A stretch of DNA of 64,000 bases. Origin: Chrysoperla carnea. Taxonomy: Eukaryota; Arthropoda; Insecta; Neuroptera; Chrysopidae. Below the pieces are notes generated by a model. It was given only the letters and a program-made list of their open reading frames with translations. It was not told the origin of the DNA and did no database searches. The position numbers and the translations under genes are program-made. The stretch spans positions 93,118,368-93,182,367 of the forward strand of contig NC_058337.1 of assembly GCF_905475395.1 (NCBI RefSeq). The letters run 5' to 3'. Position 1 is the first letter of the stretch, and every line of letters starts with the position of its first letter. This document shows, piece by piece, positions 37,060 to 49,314 of this stretch.

Positions 37060-39440
37060 TTTTTGTAATTATTAGAAATAATCCCTTTTAATTTCCTTTA
37101 TTTTGATACCCTACTCGATAAGTTTTTTAAATTTCTTTTTTATTTACGTATTACTATTTTGATTTGTTATTTCAAAAACGTATATAAAAACACTTGGGTT
37201 TTTGAGACAAATATAATGAGGCCTTAAATGTTGAAATCCATTGAGCCGTTTGGAATTTTTCGAGGTAATAAAGAAATTTACAAACAAATATACATACATA
37301 ATTACAAGATACCTACGTGCGAAAAACATAACCACCCCTTGACAGTCGGGTAAAAGTTGCATTAGTAAATGTAGGTTAAGAGTATGTTTTGATTTTTGAT
37401 ATTATACATATTCAATAAAAGTTAAACGTACCTACATTATTTACTTTTTTTTTGGTCATGCTTTAATAAACACGACAATGAATAAATAAAAATATTAACA
37501 TCACATGTAATTTTAAAATTAATCAAAATATTTACTTTAATAATTTTGTGAGTGATTTGTAATGAAATAATAAAGGTCAGAAAAACTTAGATAAGGAAAA
37601 ACAACGAACGAAAAATGTTTTTTTTCAAGAAATTTTCTTGCATAGGTATTCATATACATAAATACTATAAGAAGAGGTGAACTGTTTCGAATTCGACATC
37701 AAATGTTTAGTTGAGTTTAGTCAAATGTTTAGTAGAAATGTTAATTTAATCTGTTGCTTTTTTACATGAATTACTGAAGTCCTGAATAATTTTTCGACCG
37801 ACCGGGCGCTCATTATTCTTGTAGGACGTCTTTATGACGAGCTTGAAACATTTTGTATTTGTGGAAATTATCAAAACTGCCAAGTTTTCATTCATGATGG
37901 CTAGCATATTCATTTAATGAAATGCACTTTTAAGTTAATAAAAAATACTACCACGACCCGTGCAGAATTCTGGAATGCGATACCCGTGGCTAAAAACAGG
38001 CTAAAGGTAAATGGTATAAAAAAGCAATACTAATTTACTATCTTTTTATTTATAGGCAATTTTATTACATATGTGATATATAAATTACATAATGAACAAA
38101 ATCTCTTTATATTAATTCTCTAACCTGATTTTTCTTAAGCGGTACATTTTTAGACCGTGAGTCTATTTTAGGCATTAGCCGATACGATATGTTTTAAAAT
38201 GTTAAATCATGGAATGTGATAATGGAATAAGACCAAGAGTCGAACCCAGGTCTTTTGGATTTATGCCAACTGCCTTTATCATCTAAGCCATATATACTTT
38301 AGGCATAGTGTGTAATTTTTTCAAATCAACGAATTTTTATTTTCGTTTATTAGTCATAATCAACGTATTTATTTATTATTTTTGTTTGTTTATACTAAAT
38401 TTTGTATACGTTTAGTAAAGTACTTTCTATACATTTATCTCAACTTTACAAATACAAAACTTACGTAGCCGTCGAAATTTATATACCTTAAACAACCATA
38501 ATACACTAACGTTTACACCTCGAACAAGTACAGAAATAAACAAAGCAGTGATAATCATCATTATTAGAATAAATTATTATAAAAAAGAGACTACTATAGA
38601 TAATAAGTAAAGTACTCGTGTACTTCATAAAACATAAGACAAAGCCTTCACCCACTGAAATAGGTAATCATTGTACCTAAGTATTATGTTTTCATTAAAT
38701 AACAAAAGGGCGTGTTTCTTTAAATACAAATTATTAGTTGTCAAAATACAATGATTTAAAAACAAAAGTATTCAATTCTAATACATATTAGAAACAACAA
38801 GCTCAAAATCATTATAATATTGACCTTAACCAATCAATATAATCTTATTTTGTTATAAAGGTAGTATAGCATTGGGAAGGTTCATATAGTTAACCACTTT
38901 TCTTTATAATTTAACCAAAAGACCATAGTTAGTAAAGAGAAAATAAAATTAGAGTTTTTTAATGACATCCTTAAAGAGATATAAAGTTATGCAAAAAGTC
39001 ACTATTAGGCTTGTCTTTGTTACATTTTACAGGAAATGGTTTATTTATGAAAAATTGGCAAGAGCTTAGGTTTTTGTCGATTTATTAAGATGTCAAGAGA
39101 ATGTGATTTTAACTATTTTATGAACAATATATTTAAACTAAGTTCCCCAATAATTTTTAGATTTAAAGAATATCTGAAATAATTAACCATAATTTATCGT
39201 AGTTAAATTTTTGTGTTGAAACTGTTTCCAATGATTAAAATAACAATTTTAAAATAAACGATGACAGGCAAGTGATCTTCTATATTGAGCAAAAGGGTTG
39301 AAAATTTATCTTTTCATATTTCGTTTCAAGAAAACCGAAAAATAAATTTCATACAAATATCTAATTGATGTGGTAATTATATTACATCGACAAGAGTTTG
39401 TAGGATACAAAAACTATTAAGTAAAGTGACAGTTAGAATT
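37060..39440. other. Gene-free stretch
   Basis: It holds a LINE-like tail near 37260-37360 (CATAACCACCCCTTGACAGTCGGG) and a tRNA-like fragment at 38231-38295. No exon was identified. Confidence 0.5.
38231..38295 (-). repeat. tRNA-like fragment
   Basis: On the minus strand TGGCTTAGATGATAAAGGC resembles an A box and GGGTTCGACTC (38237-38247) matches the B box. TTGG...CCAA could form an anticodon stem, but the loop lacks the conserved T and the acceptor strands do not pair. It is probably a tRNA pseudogene or SINE head. Confidence 0.5.
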
Positions 39441-39442
39441 TT

Positions 39443-39448
39443 TTTATT
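39443..39448 (-). terminator. Polyadenylation signal AATAAA for the 40 kb gene
   Basis: On the minus strand AATAAA lies about 135 bases after the stop codon. It is the first such hexamer downstream and so the likely 3' processing signal. Confidence 0.5.
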
Positions 39449-39583
39449 AGATATTTACAGAAGTATAAAAATTTCATCAAACTCAGCAGTATTTACAAGT
39501 ACCTATATAACAAAATTATCACAAATAGTGTACAATAATTTAAAATTAGCTTGGAAGATTTAAACAGATCAGTCATTGGCATC

Positions 39584-40477
39584 TTAATGTGCTCCATAGG
39601 CACCATAAGCTCCATATCCATAGCCTAAGCCGGCACCTAAGCCATAGCCATGGGCTAATGGGGCTGGTGCATGGTGTACTGTTGGTCCAACTTTCTTGAC
39701 TACTGCGTTGAAACCATTGTGGTCATCGGCTGTGTAGTCTACTACACGTACTGAACCGTCTGGTTCAACCAAAGAATATTGTCCTTTGACTACATCACCA
39801 TCACGTACTTCTGATTGAGATTTTACATCACCAGTATGGGCGTCCTTAACTCCATAATTGTAGGAGTATTTTGGATATGCCTGAATTGAATACAAACTAT
39901 TAATATAAATTGTGCAAGATGTTTATTAAAGATTAAAAGGATAGTTAGCTTCAAAGAATTATCATAGTAAGAAAATTTTTCGTCTTTGAAATTCGATAGA
40001 ATTAAAAAAATCCATAATATTAAGTGCAGTTATCCAACAAAATTTTATAAGTGTATTAATTTTGAAATATTATGGTATTCAGTTGATTAAGATGCCATTA
40101 TATCAGTCAACTTAATCAAATAAGCATGTTTCATTTATAAGTTAACAAGAGTTAACAATGCCAATAATTGGGCTACTTACATAATAATCTAAACCATGAC
40201 CAGCCGCTCCTGCATATCCTAAACCACCATATCCAGCGCCGGCATAACCCAAGCCCGCTGCACCATATCCTAAACCAGCAGCTCCATATCCTAAACCAAT
40301 AGCTCCATAACCTAATCCATATCCAGGTGCAATACCAGCTGATGCCATTGCACTAAGTGCTAAGGTGCAAAGAGCTGCCTGTAAATCACACAAAACAAAA
40401 ATCCGTTAACAAATCACTGATTTTAAATCCTGCCGTTTAATTATTTTTAGTTTATGTCTTACAATAAAGAATGCCAT
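39584..40477 (-). CDS. RR-2 cuticular protein, cluster copy 1 (169 aa)
   Basis: Exons are 40477-40463 (MAFFI), 40378-40181 and 39880-39584 (stop TAA); both introns are phase 0, donors GTAAGAC and GTAAGT. Residues 1-20 form the signal peptide ([20 protein letters not shown]). Residues 22-65 are heptad-like GYGAAGLGY repeats, with one Ile variant (GYGAIGLG) and GYGGLGY. The RR-2 domain begins [20 protein letters not shown] and ends [12 protein letters not shown]; the tail is Gly/Tyr-rich and uniquely ends GAYGAH. The product should be secreted and bind chitin through the RR-2 domain. Introns are nearly identical to those of the 49 kb gene, but the 3' untranslated region is unrelated to it. Codon use matches its paralogues. 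Confidence 0.95.
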
Positions 40478-40530
40478 TGTTAGGTTGTAGGGTTGTTTTG
40501 TCTGTTTGAACTAATCAACTAATTTAATTT

Positions 40531-40568
40531 AACTAATGATTGTAAATAATAAGTCAATGATATTTATA
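40531..40568 (-). promoter_or_regulatory. Core promoter of cluster copy 1, altered initiator
   Basis: On the minus strand TATAAATA (40568-40561) lies 34 bases before TTAGTT (40536-40531). The other four cluster genes have TCAGTT at this place, so this copy carries a C-to-T change in the initiator. A CT-rich box TTCTCCCCCA is further upstream at 40600-40591. Confidence 0.75.
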
Positions 40569-41259
40569 CTAAAACTTGAAAAAGGTGTTTTGGGGGAGAA
40601 ATATTTGTAAATATTAAAAAAATAATCAAGTCATGCATATTTATAAAAATTTTATGAAATATATTTTGTATTAATATATATTTTTACATATACAGCTAAG
40701 CAATCGGAAATCGTTTTATTAGGACAATTCTCTGTTTTTAGTAACAAAAGCAACGTAGACTGCATAAGAATCAAAAAGATCGATATTGTGCACGGGAAAA
40801 GGTCTTTCAGTTATACATTATTATGCGACTTGACAAAATAATATTTCTTTTAAGACCTGACAATAGATAAGGCAATTGTTATTACAAAAATGGGGCACGT
40901 GGAATACCTGATTTTTTTTGACGTCAACAAAATTTATAATCATAACACCATCGAAATGAGACCGACGACATTACGAAAGTTCTGACTTATATATTTATTG
41001 TTTACGGGTATACACGACATTTTCAAATAAAATTGCATTAATAAGATGATCTATAAGGAAGGATTTTTGAAAATTTGACTATTGTGAACAAGGAGATGAA
41101 TGAATACATGATAATCAATCAACTGATAAAATACTTAAACGATTTTAAAAATTATTTCACCTATAGAAAATAAAGTTATCAGCGAGTAATATGTTTTGTA
41201 TTTTATTTTCAAAGACGTACGTATATACGTTCATGTTCATTTTTTTCTGATCGATATCG

Positions 41260-41450
41260 CGAGAAGTCAAATGCCATCGACTACGTTGAGATGTCGATCG
41301 TCGATCGAAACGTATTAACGGCAATATGATCTGAAAAAATTCATAACATTCGGTCGAGTCCTTTCGATTCGGTCGAGTATTTATTTAATTTAATTTTTTA
41401 TAACTATTTATTATGCTGAGAAGTTATACGTGTGGATCTCACGGGTCAAT
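41260..41450. repeat. Family B repeat fragment, copy 1
   Basis: Shared phrases with 50510-50680 are GATCGAA-A/G-CGT-A/G-TTAAC, TTTCGGTCGAGT-like blocks, TTTTTTATAACTATTTATTA and TGCTG-A/G-GAAGTT. The AAGTTATACGTGTGGATCTC end also matches 55085-55105 (AAGTTAGTCGTGTGGACCTT). Confidence 0.65.
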
Positions 41451-41576
41451 TTGATTCTATTTGTAAGTTAATTTTTTCCAATTTTCTACATTTAAGGATA
41501 TAAGTTTGTTGTAACTCTCAAAATACTTATTTTAGAACCTATTTTAAGTAACATTTATCCAAATCAACTCCCGAAG

Positions 41577-41651
41577 TATCTTGTGGACAAAAAAATGCGA
41601 CAAATATATCTGTTGTACAACAAAGTGTTGCATTTTTTCGTTCACAAGATA
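41577..41651. repeat. Short fold-back with palindromic centre
   Basis: TATCTTGTGGACAAAAAAATG... (41577-41602) is inverted at 41626-41651 (...CATTTTTTCGTTCACAAGATA) with a few mismatches. The loop itself holds the perfect palindrome GTTGTACAAC (41612-41621). Confidence 0.85.
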
Positions 41652-44185
41652 CATTACGTGGATTTACGGACACTTACTCTAATCAAAATAAAATTTCTAA
41701 ATATAAAAAGATAAGATAAAAATAATTCGAGTTTGATTGTGCTGTAGAAATCTAGGCTGTGCCATTGATAGAAATAATATATAGATATGAATTAGTATAT
41801 TAAAAATTCTAGAAAGTGATTGGATTCCAATTATCTATAATTATTATATTATTGTTATATAAAAAGCATTTATTTACCTTTGTGTAATAGTCATAAATAA
41901 TTGAAGGTTTCCTTAAAATATTTCCTATAGGTGGTGTATATTAAACATTACCTAGTTGTGGTAATTCTTTTATAAATTAGATTGTCTTAATTTCGTGTAA
42001 TATCAGAAATAATAAGTGGTAAGTATTAATTTTATGTTAAATGATGCACAAAATAGGTTAATGTTATTAATAGGTCTAACTGAATTCTAGGGCAGCCTAT
42101 ATATTTCTAGGTTAACTTTTTAATTAGGTTTAAGGAAAAGCATCAAAATATTAAAGAAATCAGCGCTTCATACGATTGGTTGACAATTTCTAATTTTAGA
42201 GTGTCATGAAAATACTCGATTTAAGTAACGCAGTTGTTGTCGAGTAAGCAAGCATTGATAATACTAATTTTAGATGTGTCTGCGGAAATGCCTTAGACCA
42301 TTAAGTTACATAGACTGGGCGTCAAACGATTTTAGGCGTGCCAACATCTGAGGTGATGGCTTAGGCCAAATAAATCATGGCGGCGATGTAGAAATGTCAA
42401 AACAAAGTTTGTTGTCATACTTGTTATTGTAGATTCGTAAGAAAAAATGTAAAGTGAGACATGATAAGTATTTTTTTAAGTCAAATGACAATTTGACATT
42501 CTATGTATGTTATTGATAACTGTCCCTATTTTTTTTTGATAAGTGTTTTTTTGTGATAAATGTCCCTCGCTGACCCAAGCAATTAACTCAGGGAAATGTG
42601 GAACCTCTTATCACTGTAATCTGTAATGAAAAAATAAAAAATAAAATAAACACATATCTAATTAAAAAATAAAATCAACATATAGCTTATTATACCACAA
42701 AGATTTTTGTTAAAAAAATTTGTCTATATTTTAGTTACCCTATAACATTTTTTTTAATTTGTCTATATTTTAGTTACCCTATAACACGTTCTTTGAAATG
42801 CCAAACCCAATATTTTAATGGATTGTAATAATTTTCATTTCTTGATTGGAAAACAATAGCTTTTTAATATCTTTTTGAATAAAAAAGACATGCCCAGTTA
42901 TTCAGTTAACAAAATTCTTGCATATCGTTAACTATTACTGAACTGTTATACCTTAATATAAGCTCCACTTTGATATTGTGGTTGCTCCCTGAATAACTTT
43001 TGAGTTAACCATTCGATGCTTGATTAAATCTAATATTCAAGAATTTTATCTGTCAGCTCCAAAAACAGTGCAAAAGAGGTTGTTTATTTTAAGTTATCAT
43101 GGGTACTGACCTTGAATTTATAATTTTACGAAAAATATTTACAGCTAATTTTTCAATTTCAAAAAGGAAAAAGAAGTAATTAAATCAATTTTAAGAAAAA
43201 CAATCCATATTTTTATAATATTTGTAAATTGATAAAAAAATTACGCACTTACATAGAATTATTTTAAAATACTTGTTAATCAATAATTAATCATTATTAG
43301 TTAAAAATTTATTATTTAATTGATTTTTGTGTTTTAACTACGTCCTGACATTGACTTACATTTTTTTTTTATACAATAATATCTTTTGTTTCTTAATAAT
43401 TTTCACTAAAAATATTTAATCTAATTAATAAATAATCATGAATAAAACACATAATTATATATTTAATGGTTATATTAATTTTTTTATTTTTGCAAGGCGA
43501 ATTTTTTGTGTATTTTAGAATAAATGTTGTTATAAATTCATATCAGAATATAATAATTATTTTAAATATTTAATGATTACTTAAATTCTAGTCATAATAT
43601 ATTATTATAAATAGTCAAAATCCGTCATTGAGCATGCTTAATTTTTGCATGGAAAAATTTTGCAGGAGATCGTTTAAAATATGCTCCTGAACGTATAATT
43701 GCAGGTTGCCGGTGGGTCACTTGGTAGAATAATGTTTAAACAAATTTTTTTTTAAAATAAGTAATATTGATCGAATCGCTTCGGAAATTTTTTATGATAT
43801 AATTGGGGTCCATATTAACAAAAAATGTTCTTGACATTTTTCTCTAAATTTTCAAGTTTTAGAGTAAAAATTCGTAAAATTTGAAAACAATTTTGTTTAC
43901 TATTTTTATCCCTTAAAAACTCTATGAAAATGTCAGATTTTTAATATGTATAAAATTTTTATTTGTAGTGTAATGCTTACACAAAAATATGCCGCAAATT
44001 TTTGGCCTAGTTGCATTTTAAATGCTTGATTGTTAAATGTTAATAACGATTTTCTGTGCTAGAAAAATGGAATTTTCACCGATCGACTCGGAACAAAGAA
44101 AAATTAACAGAAAAGTTCGAAAATTATATTTTTCCACAACACAGCCCCCTAGAAAATTAGAAAAACGGTTTTTGCAAATCCAAAA

Positions 44186-44685
44186 ATAAATGTAGAATCA
44201 AAAATTGTGATATCTTTAGCCATTTTCCCGGAAAACGGCCATATATAATATTAATAAATATTTTTGATTCTACTTTTTTATACCATGAATAAATGTTATA
44301 TGTAAGGTATACTTAGTTTAGTCCCAAGTAACGCTTAAAAATATTGATGCTAAGAACAAAATTTTGGTATAGGTGTTCATAGAATCATCTAATTAGTCCA
44401 TTTTCGTTTGTCCGTCCGCCCGTCCGTCTGTGGACACGATAACTCAAAAACGATTAAATATATTAAACTGAAATTTTTACAGCGTACTCTGGACGTAAAA
44501 TGTGAGTCCTTAGAACCCATCTTGTAAACCGTTAGAGATAGAACAAAAGTTTAAATGTAAAAAAATGTTCTTTATTAAAAAATAAACAACTTTTGTTTGA
44601 AACATTTTTACGTAAACATCACTGTTTTACCCGATTTTCGGGAAAATGGCTTAAGATATCACAATTTTTGATTCTACATTTTTCT
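44186..44685. repeat. Fold-back repeat interrupted by family A copy
   Basis: The left arm (44186-44238: AATAAATGTAGAATCAAAAA ... CCATTTTCCCGG) is matched inverted at 44632-44685 (CGGGAAAATGGC ... TTTTTGATTCTACATTTTT). Nearly all of the intervening DNA (44275-44632) is a truncated family A element, which therefore inserted into, or was captured by, the loop. Confidence 0.85.
44275..44632 (+). repeat. Family A repeat, copy 7 (3'-truncated)
   Basis: It starts TTTTTTATACCATGAATAAA, includes GTCCGTCCGCCCGTCCGTCT, and stops at CATCACTGTTTTACCC; the terminal AACAATTAACTC block is absent. Confidence 0.85.
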
Positions 44686-45747
44686 CAGTAAAACAAAATT
44701 CCGAATTGTTTTCATAAAGTTAATGGTTTCCGAGATATTGGTGAAAAATCTTTTTTTTTAAGTAAATATACAGCGTCACTTATCGCAGTCCCAGCACTTC
44801 CGAGACTGCACATAAGTAAGATCTTAAACAAGCTGAACCTTCCTTTTTTGTTAGTTTTTTTTTTCCTTTAAGTAAGTCCACCCAAAAAGGTTATTTTGAT
44901 ACCAAAATTTAATTATAAGACTACTTCTGACAGAAAATGTGTGTATGAGCTAATAATGAATCACTTATAGTTAGTTTACTTATAATAAATACAATTTATT
45001 TAACTGTAATTTTACAATAATATTGTACTTACAGATATAATAAGTAGCAACAAGTAATAATATGATTATGTAATTTACTTATAGGTACATATGATATATA
45101 TAATTATGCAATTGAATATGTGGGAAAGAATGTAATATGTTTATTATTATTAATATTATTAATAACAATAGTAATTTTAAATTACTTTTTTTTTATTTAT
45201 TTATTTAATAATTACTTGTTATATTTTTATTTATTGAACAATTTGTAATCGTAATATGAATAATAAATCAATAGATAATGTTTAATAAAGTATAAATATC
45301 ATCATATGTTAACCTGGGCAGAAATTCAACCTTTTTTTTACAATTCATAAGCATTTTTCTATATCACAATGGCTAATTATCAGATTTTCGATTTGCAAAG
45401 AAATACTCCCAAAAAAAAGCTTCTGGGAAGCTAAATTATAATTATATTTTATAAATATAATAAACCATATGAATTTAACCAGAAAATCATTTACATGTGG
45501 TTTCCATATAGATACAAAATGAATAGTGACTATGTAGGGACATTGCCATTCAAATACATACTGCAGTAGAGCCTGAATAATTTGAACACTCGATAATCCA
45601 AAACGAAGTCCCACACCGCTGTCTACGCCTGTGCGAGAATAAACACTAAATATAAAAAATCCTAAATTGCTACACGAATCGAACATATCACAAATATAAT
45701 AATGGGGTTTAACCTCCGTTTTGCTGACATACGTTTTATCACAGAGA

Positions 45748-45826
45748 ACACCCACATCATTATTTGTTAATCTTTATTTATTAAATTACATTCATATTTA
45801 CAATATTACATTTATGATGTGGGTGG
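45748..45826. repeat. Short inverted repeat, ACCCACATCAT arms
   Basis: CACCCACATCAT at about 45749 is mirrored by ATGATGTGGGTG near 45813-45824, with an AT-rich loop of about 50 bases. It may be a tiny MITE. Confidence 0.6.
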
Positions 45827-46042
45827 AATCGGTTACTTCGTTCTTATCAAAGCCACGACAATGTGATCAATTCCACAGCTTCCATTAATTAATTACAATT
45901 ATTCACATTGCCGCTGCCTGGAGTATCACAAATATACTTTACACTAATAAAAAGCAAACGTATTCATTTAAATATTATTAGTAAACATTTATGAATATGC
46001 ATGACAAAAAAACGCAATTTTTTTCCTTTTTAACAGAATATA

Positions 46043-46110
46043 TTCCTCCCTCAATACACTTTCAACTTTTAGTATAAATATCATTGATTTATTATTTACA
46101 ATCATCAGTT
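46043..46110 (+). promoter_or_regulatory. Core promoter of cluster copy 2
   Basis: TATAAATA at 46073-46080 precedes the initiator TCAGTT at 46105-46110 by about 34 bases. A TTCCTCCCTCAA box (from 46043) lies about 30 bases upstream of TATA and is conserved in the paralogues. Confidence 0.85.
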
Positions 46111-46163
46111 AAGTTAAATTGGTTGATTGATTCAAACAAACAAAACAACCCTACAACCTAACA

Positions 46164-46815
46164 ATGGCATTCTTTATTGTAAGACATACACTAAAAAAAA
46201 TTTTTAAATCAATGATTTGATAACGGATTTTTGTTTTATGTGATTTATAGGCAGCTCTTTGCACCTTAGCACTTAGTGCAATGGCATCATCTGGTATCGC
46301 ACCTGGATATGGATTAGGTTATGGAGCTGCTGGTTTAGGATACGGAGCTGCTGGTTTAGGATATGGTGCAGCAGGCTTGGGCTATGCTGGCGCTGGATAT
46401 GCTGGCTTAGGATATGCAGGAGCGGCTGGTCATGGATTAGATTATTATGTAAGTAGCACACGTTAATACATATTTAAAATTATGTTAGACAACTGTACTT
46501 AATATGTGTTTAATTCAGGCATATCCAAAATACTCCTACAATTATGGAGTTAAAGACGCCCATACTGGTGATGTAAAATCTCAATCAGAAGTACGTGATG
46601 GTGATGTAGTCAAAGGACAATACTCCTTGGTTGAACCAGACGGTTCAGTACGCGTGGTAGACTACACAGCTGATGATCACAACGGTTTCAATGCAGTAGT
46701 AAAGAAAGTTGGACCAACAGTTCACCATGCACCAGTCCCATTGGCCCATGGCTATGGTTTAGGTGCCGGAATAGGCCATGGTTATGGCGCTTATGGTGCT
46801 TATGGAGCTTATTAA
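46164..46815 (+). CDS. RR-2 cuticular protein, cluster copy 2 (169 aa)
   Basis: Exons are 46164-46178 (MAFFI), 46251-46448 and 46519-46815. Introns are short (72 and 70 bases), phase 0. The signal peptide is followed by GYGLGYG and three perfect GAAGLGY heptads, [14 protein letters not shown], then GHGLDYY at the exon end. Exon three holds the RR-2 domain ([10 protein letters not shown] to HNGFNAVV) and the tail [15 protein letters not shown]. The product is predicted to be a secreted chitin-binding structural protein. The signal region reads MASSG where paralogues have MASAG or IASAG. Intron two is an internally deleted relative of the 300-base intron in copies 1 and 3. This copy and copy 3 face each other in the palindrome and share 3' sequence. 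Confidence 0.95.
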
Positions 46816-47075
46816 ATTGCTAAAGATGTCTATGTCAACAGATTACCTTCGATCTCAATATTTCAGTCATAAATTATGAACGACTACAAAAACGATGTAA
46901 AAATTATGTACCAATTACGCTTTACCTTTATGTTTTTTATCGGAGTTTGACTTTATAATTTCTTTTATTTATTTGTATAATACTTTTTGTAAAAAGCTTT
47001 GCTGTTTGAAAAATGTTTATAAATCTATATATTTTTATTATGTGTATATTTTGTTAATTAATGTGTCAATATTTT

Positions 47076-47081
47076 AATAAA
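47076..47081 (+). terminator. Polyadenylation signal AATAAA of cluster copy 2
   Basis: It lies about 260 bases after the stop. The same hexamer, in the same context (TTTTAATAAA), is at 49050-49045 in the inverted copy 3. Confidence 0.7.
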
Positions 47082-47280
47082 GATATTTATTTCTCTTAAA
47101 GTTACTTTTGTGTACGAAGCGTTCCTATTCAAGCAAATTTTGTCCGTTAGCTTTCGATTTATCTCAGGTTTTGACTTTGTAAAGAATTAACAATGCTAAA
47201 TCAAAATAGGCTACTAAAGATTTCTTTCATTCTGATGTACCGATAAACAGCTTGGATGTAATTGTTCTCATTTCTAGAGA

Positions 47281-48770
47281 AAATCATTTGAAAATTTTAA
47301 AAATGAAAAATTTTAAGCAGTAATAGTTTGGAATCAGGTGCTGTCGCATGCAGAGTTGATTGTACAACAGTTTGAAATCAAATAAAATTAAATGAAATTT
47401 TCTTCTTTCTTTACTTGAAATGAAGATTTTTAGCACTGAAAAACCAGCATACTTTGGGTTTTGAATTTTTAAGAGGGACTCTCCAAAGGCAATTGGCGGA
47501 AGATAACAAACTTTATAGGATTATATCCGTTACTCAATATAATGGGTAAGATGGAAGAAAAATTGAAACAACGACTTTACAAGTCATGTAACAGGTCCGT
47601 ACTTGCTCACGTAATCTGCCTCAATCTTATTTAACGTTGCTTTGTTTGGCGAATATTAAGACTTCAATTTCAAAATAGTTGTCTTTTAACGTCTTCGAAA
47701 GTTCCTTTGCCATAGTCACCCGTAGTTCTCCTCCAAGGAACTGTAGACTGTAGAAATTGTTTGTGGATATCACTGTGTCAGTATGGGCTAAAACGTCATA
47801 CTAATTTGACCATAGAGGGAATAGTATGGGTTTTAGGCCCATGCTAATAGGTTAATTAGATCAAATAGTATCTGTCTCTTTACCATTCCAACATTGTAGC
47901 AAACGCCAAAAATTTCATACCGTGTAGGGTGCCCGGTTTTTGCATTCCAAATTTTATTCCATCCATATATCTTGCCTGGATATCAACGAACTGGGTTAAT
48001 TTGATCCGCGTTGCCCTACAGGAAAAGATACCGCATGCCACATTATATCAATTACAACTGATTCGGTGTAACTAAATAGTGTGTTTATTTTTTAAGAATT
48101 AATTTTAAGGATTGACTAACCCGTCTAACTTAAGTTTTTATATCAATTGGTTTGTTCTATATGTTTTTTCTATTTTATATAACTTTCTAAAACGTATTTA
48201 TTTACCTCGAGGTATTTAATTATTATGATGTATTATGGATAAAGACTGGGCTAGGAACTATAGTTTAAACATATATTGTATTCATTCATTATTATATGTT
48301 GACGATAAAATAAACTTATTTTATATTCTTCTTTACTCTGATTTTTTTTTGGAATAATTATATCACGTTTTACTAGCGATTTCCTTGAAGAGGAACCACT
48401 CAAATGAGCAACCAATAAAAAGTCATATATAAGAGTCATTTGATCAGATTTGTATAAAATTTTCCAAACAGCAAAGCTTTTTATAAGAATTATTATAGAA
48501 ATAAATAAAAGAAAAATACAACAAATTCTCATTCTATTTATTCCACTTATATCTATTACAATTGTGGTCTGTGAGCTGAAGAGGCAAACTTACTGTTTGA
48601 TGGTTCGATTTGATTTCAAGCTGTTGGAAAATTTACTGTCTGTGGGTCTCTGCATTCAACCGCACTTGATTCCGAACTATCACCACTTAAAATTTCATTT
48701 CATTTTTGGGGTTCGTTTCCAAGTGAAAGCGGGCCTAATTTTAGGGCATTTTGAGGGATTATGATTTCCA
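47281..48770. other. Palindrome spacer, no gene seen
   Basis: Unique sequence between the arms. A plus-strand open frame (48450-48764) has no recognisable motif. Its base composition is slightly richer in GC around 47560-48030 than the surroundings. Confidence 0.5.
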
Positions 48771-49044
48771 AATGTTTTTCTGAACGAATAATGATATCTA
48801 ATTGGTTTATCGATACACCAGAATGAAAGAAAACTATAATAACCTATTTTGATTTATTTCCGTTCTGAAATATTAAACTAGATTTTTAAATATTTTAAAA
48901 ATAATTTTTTTTCTCTACATTAAAGATAATTGAAGACATGGGCAGTATATCGGGAGTGATTTATCAAAGTCAACTCTGAAGTAAATCGAAAGCTACTATA
49001 AAAAATTTGCTTGCACAAAAGTAATTTTAAGAGAAATAAATTTG

Positions 49045-49050
49045 TTTATT
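49045..49050 (-). terminator. Polyadenylation signal AATAAA of cluster copy 3
   Basis: Minus-strand AATAAA about 265 bases after the stop codon, in sequence homologous to the signal of copy 2. Confidence 0.7.
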
Positions 49051-49314
49051 AAAATATTGACATATTAATTAACAAAATAAACAAATAAAAAAATATATAT
49101 ACATTTTTATAAGCATTTTTCACACAGCAATGCTCTTAGTAAGAACTTTTATATAAATAAATAGAAAAAATTATAAAGTCAAACTCTGATTAAATAATTC
49201 AAGGTAAAGCGTAATTGGTACATAATTTTTACATCGTTTTTTGTAGTCGTTGATAATTTATGACTGAAATATTGAGATCGATGGTAATCTGTTGACATAG
49301 ACATCTTTAGCAAT

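Larger units (their letters stand above)
40600..45970. other. Gene-free interval between cluster copies 1 and 2
   Basis: No exon was identified. It contains a family B fragment (41260-41450), a small fold-back (41577-41651), a 31-base tandem phrase (AATTTGTCTATATTTTAGTT twice at about 42720-42786), a fold-back with an inserted family A copy (44186-44685), and a Tigger/pogo-like edge near 45563-45605 (CAGTAGAGCC, ACACTCGATAATCC). Confidence 0.5.

Noticed and set aside
45345-45755. 136-codon open frame on the minus strand
   Set aside because: It has no recognisable domain, and overlaps a Tigger/pogo-like repeat edge on the other strand; no splice or promoter context.
46273-46461. Minus-strand frame antisense to exon two of cluster copy 2
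   Set aside because: It is the complement of the GYGAAGLGY repeat and starts and stops without splice logic.
48450-48764. 104-codon frame in the palindrome spacer
   Set aside because: No motif; a long overlapping frame on the opposite strand; composition like random AT-rich DNA.
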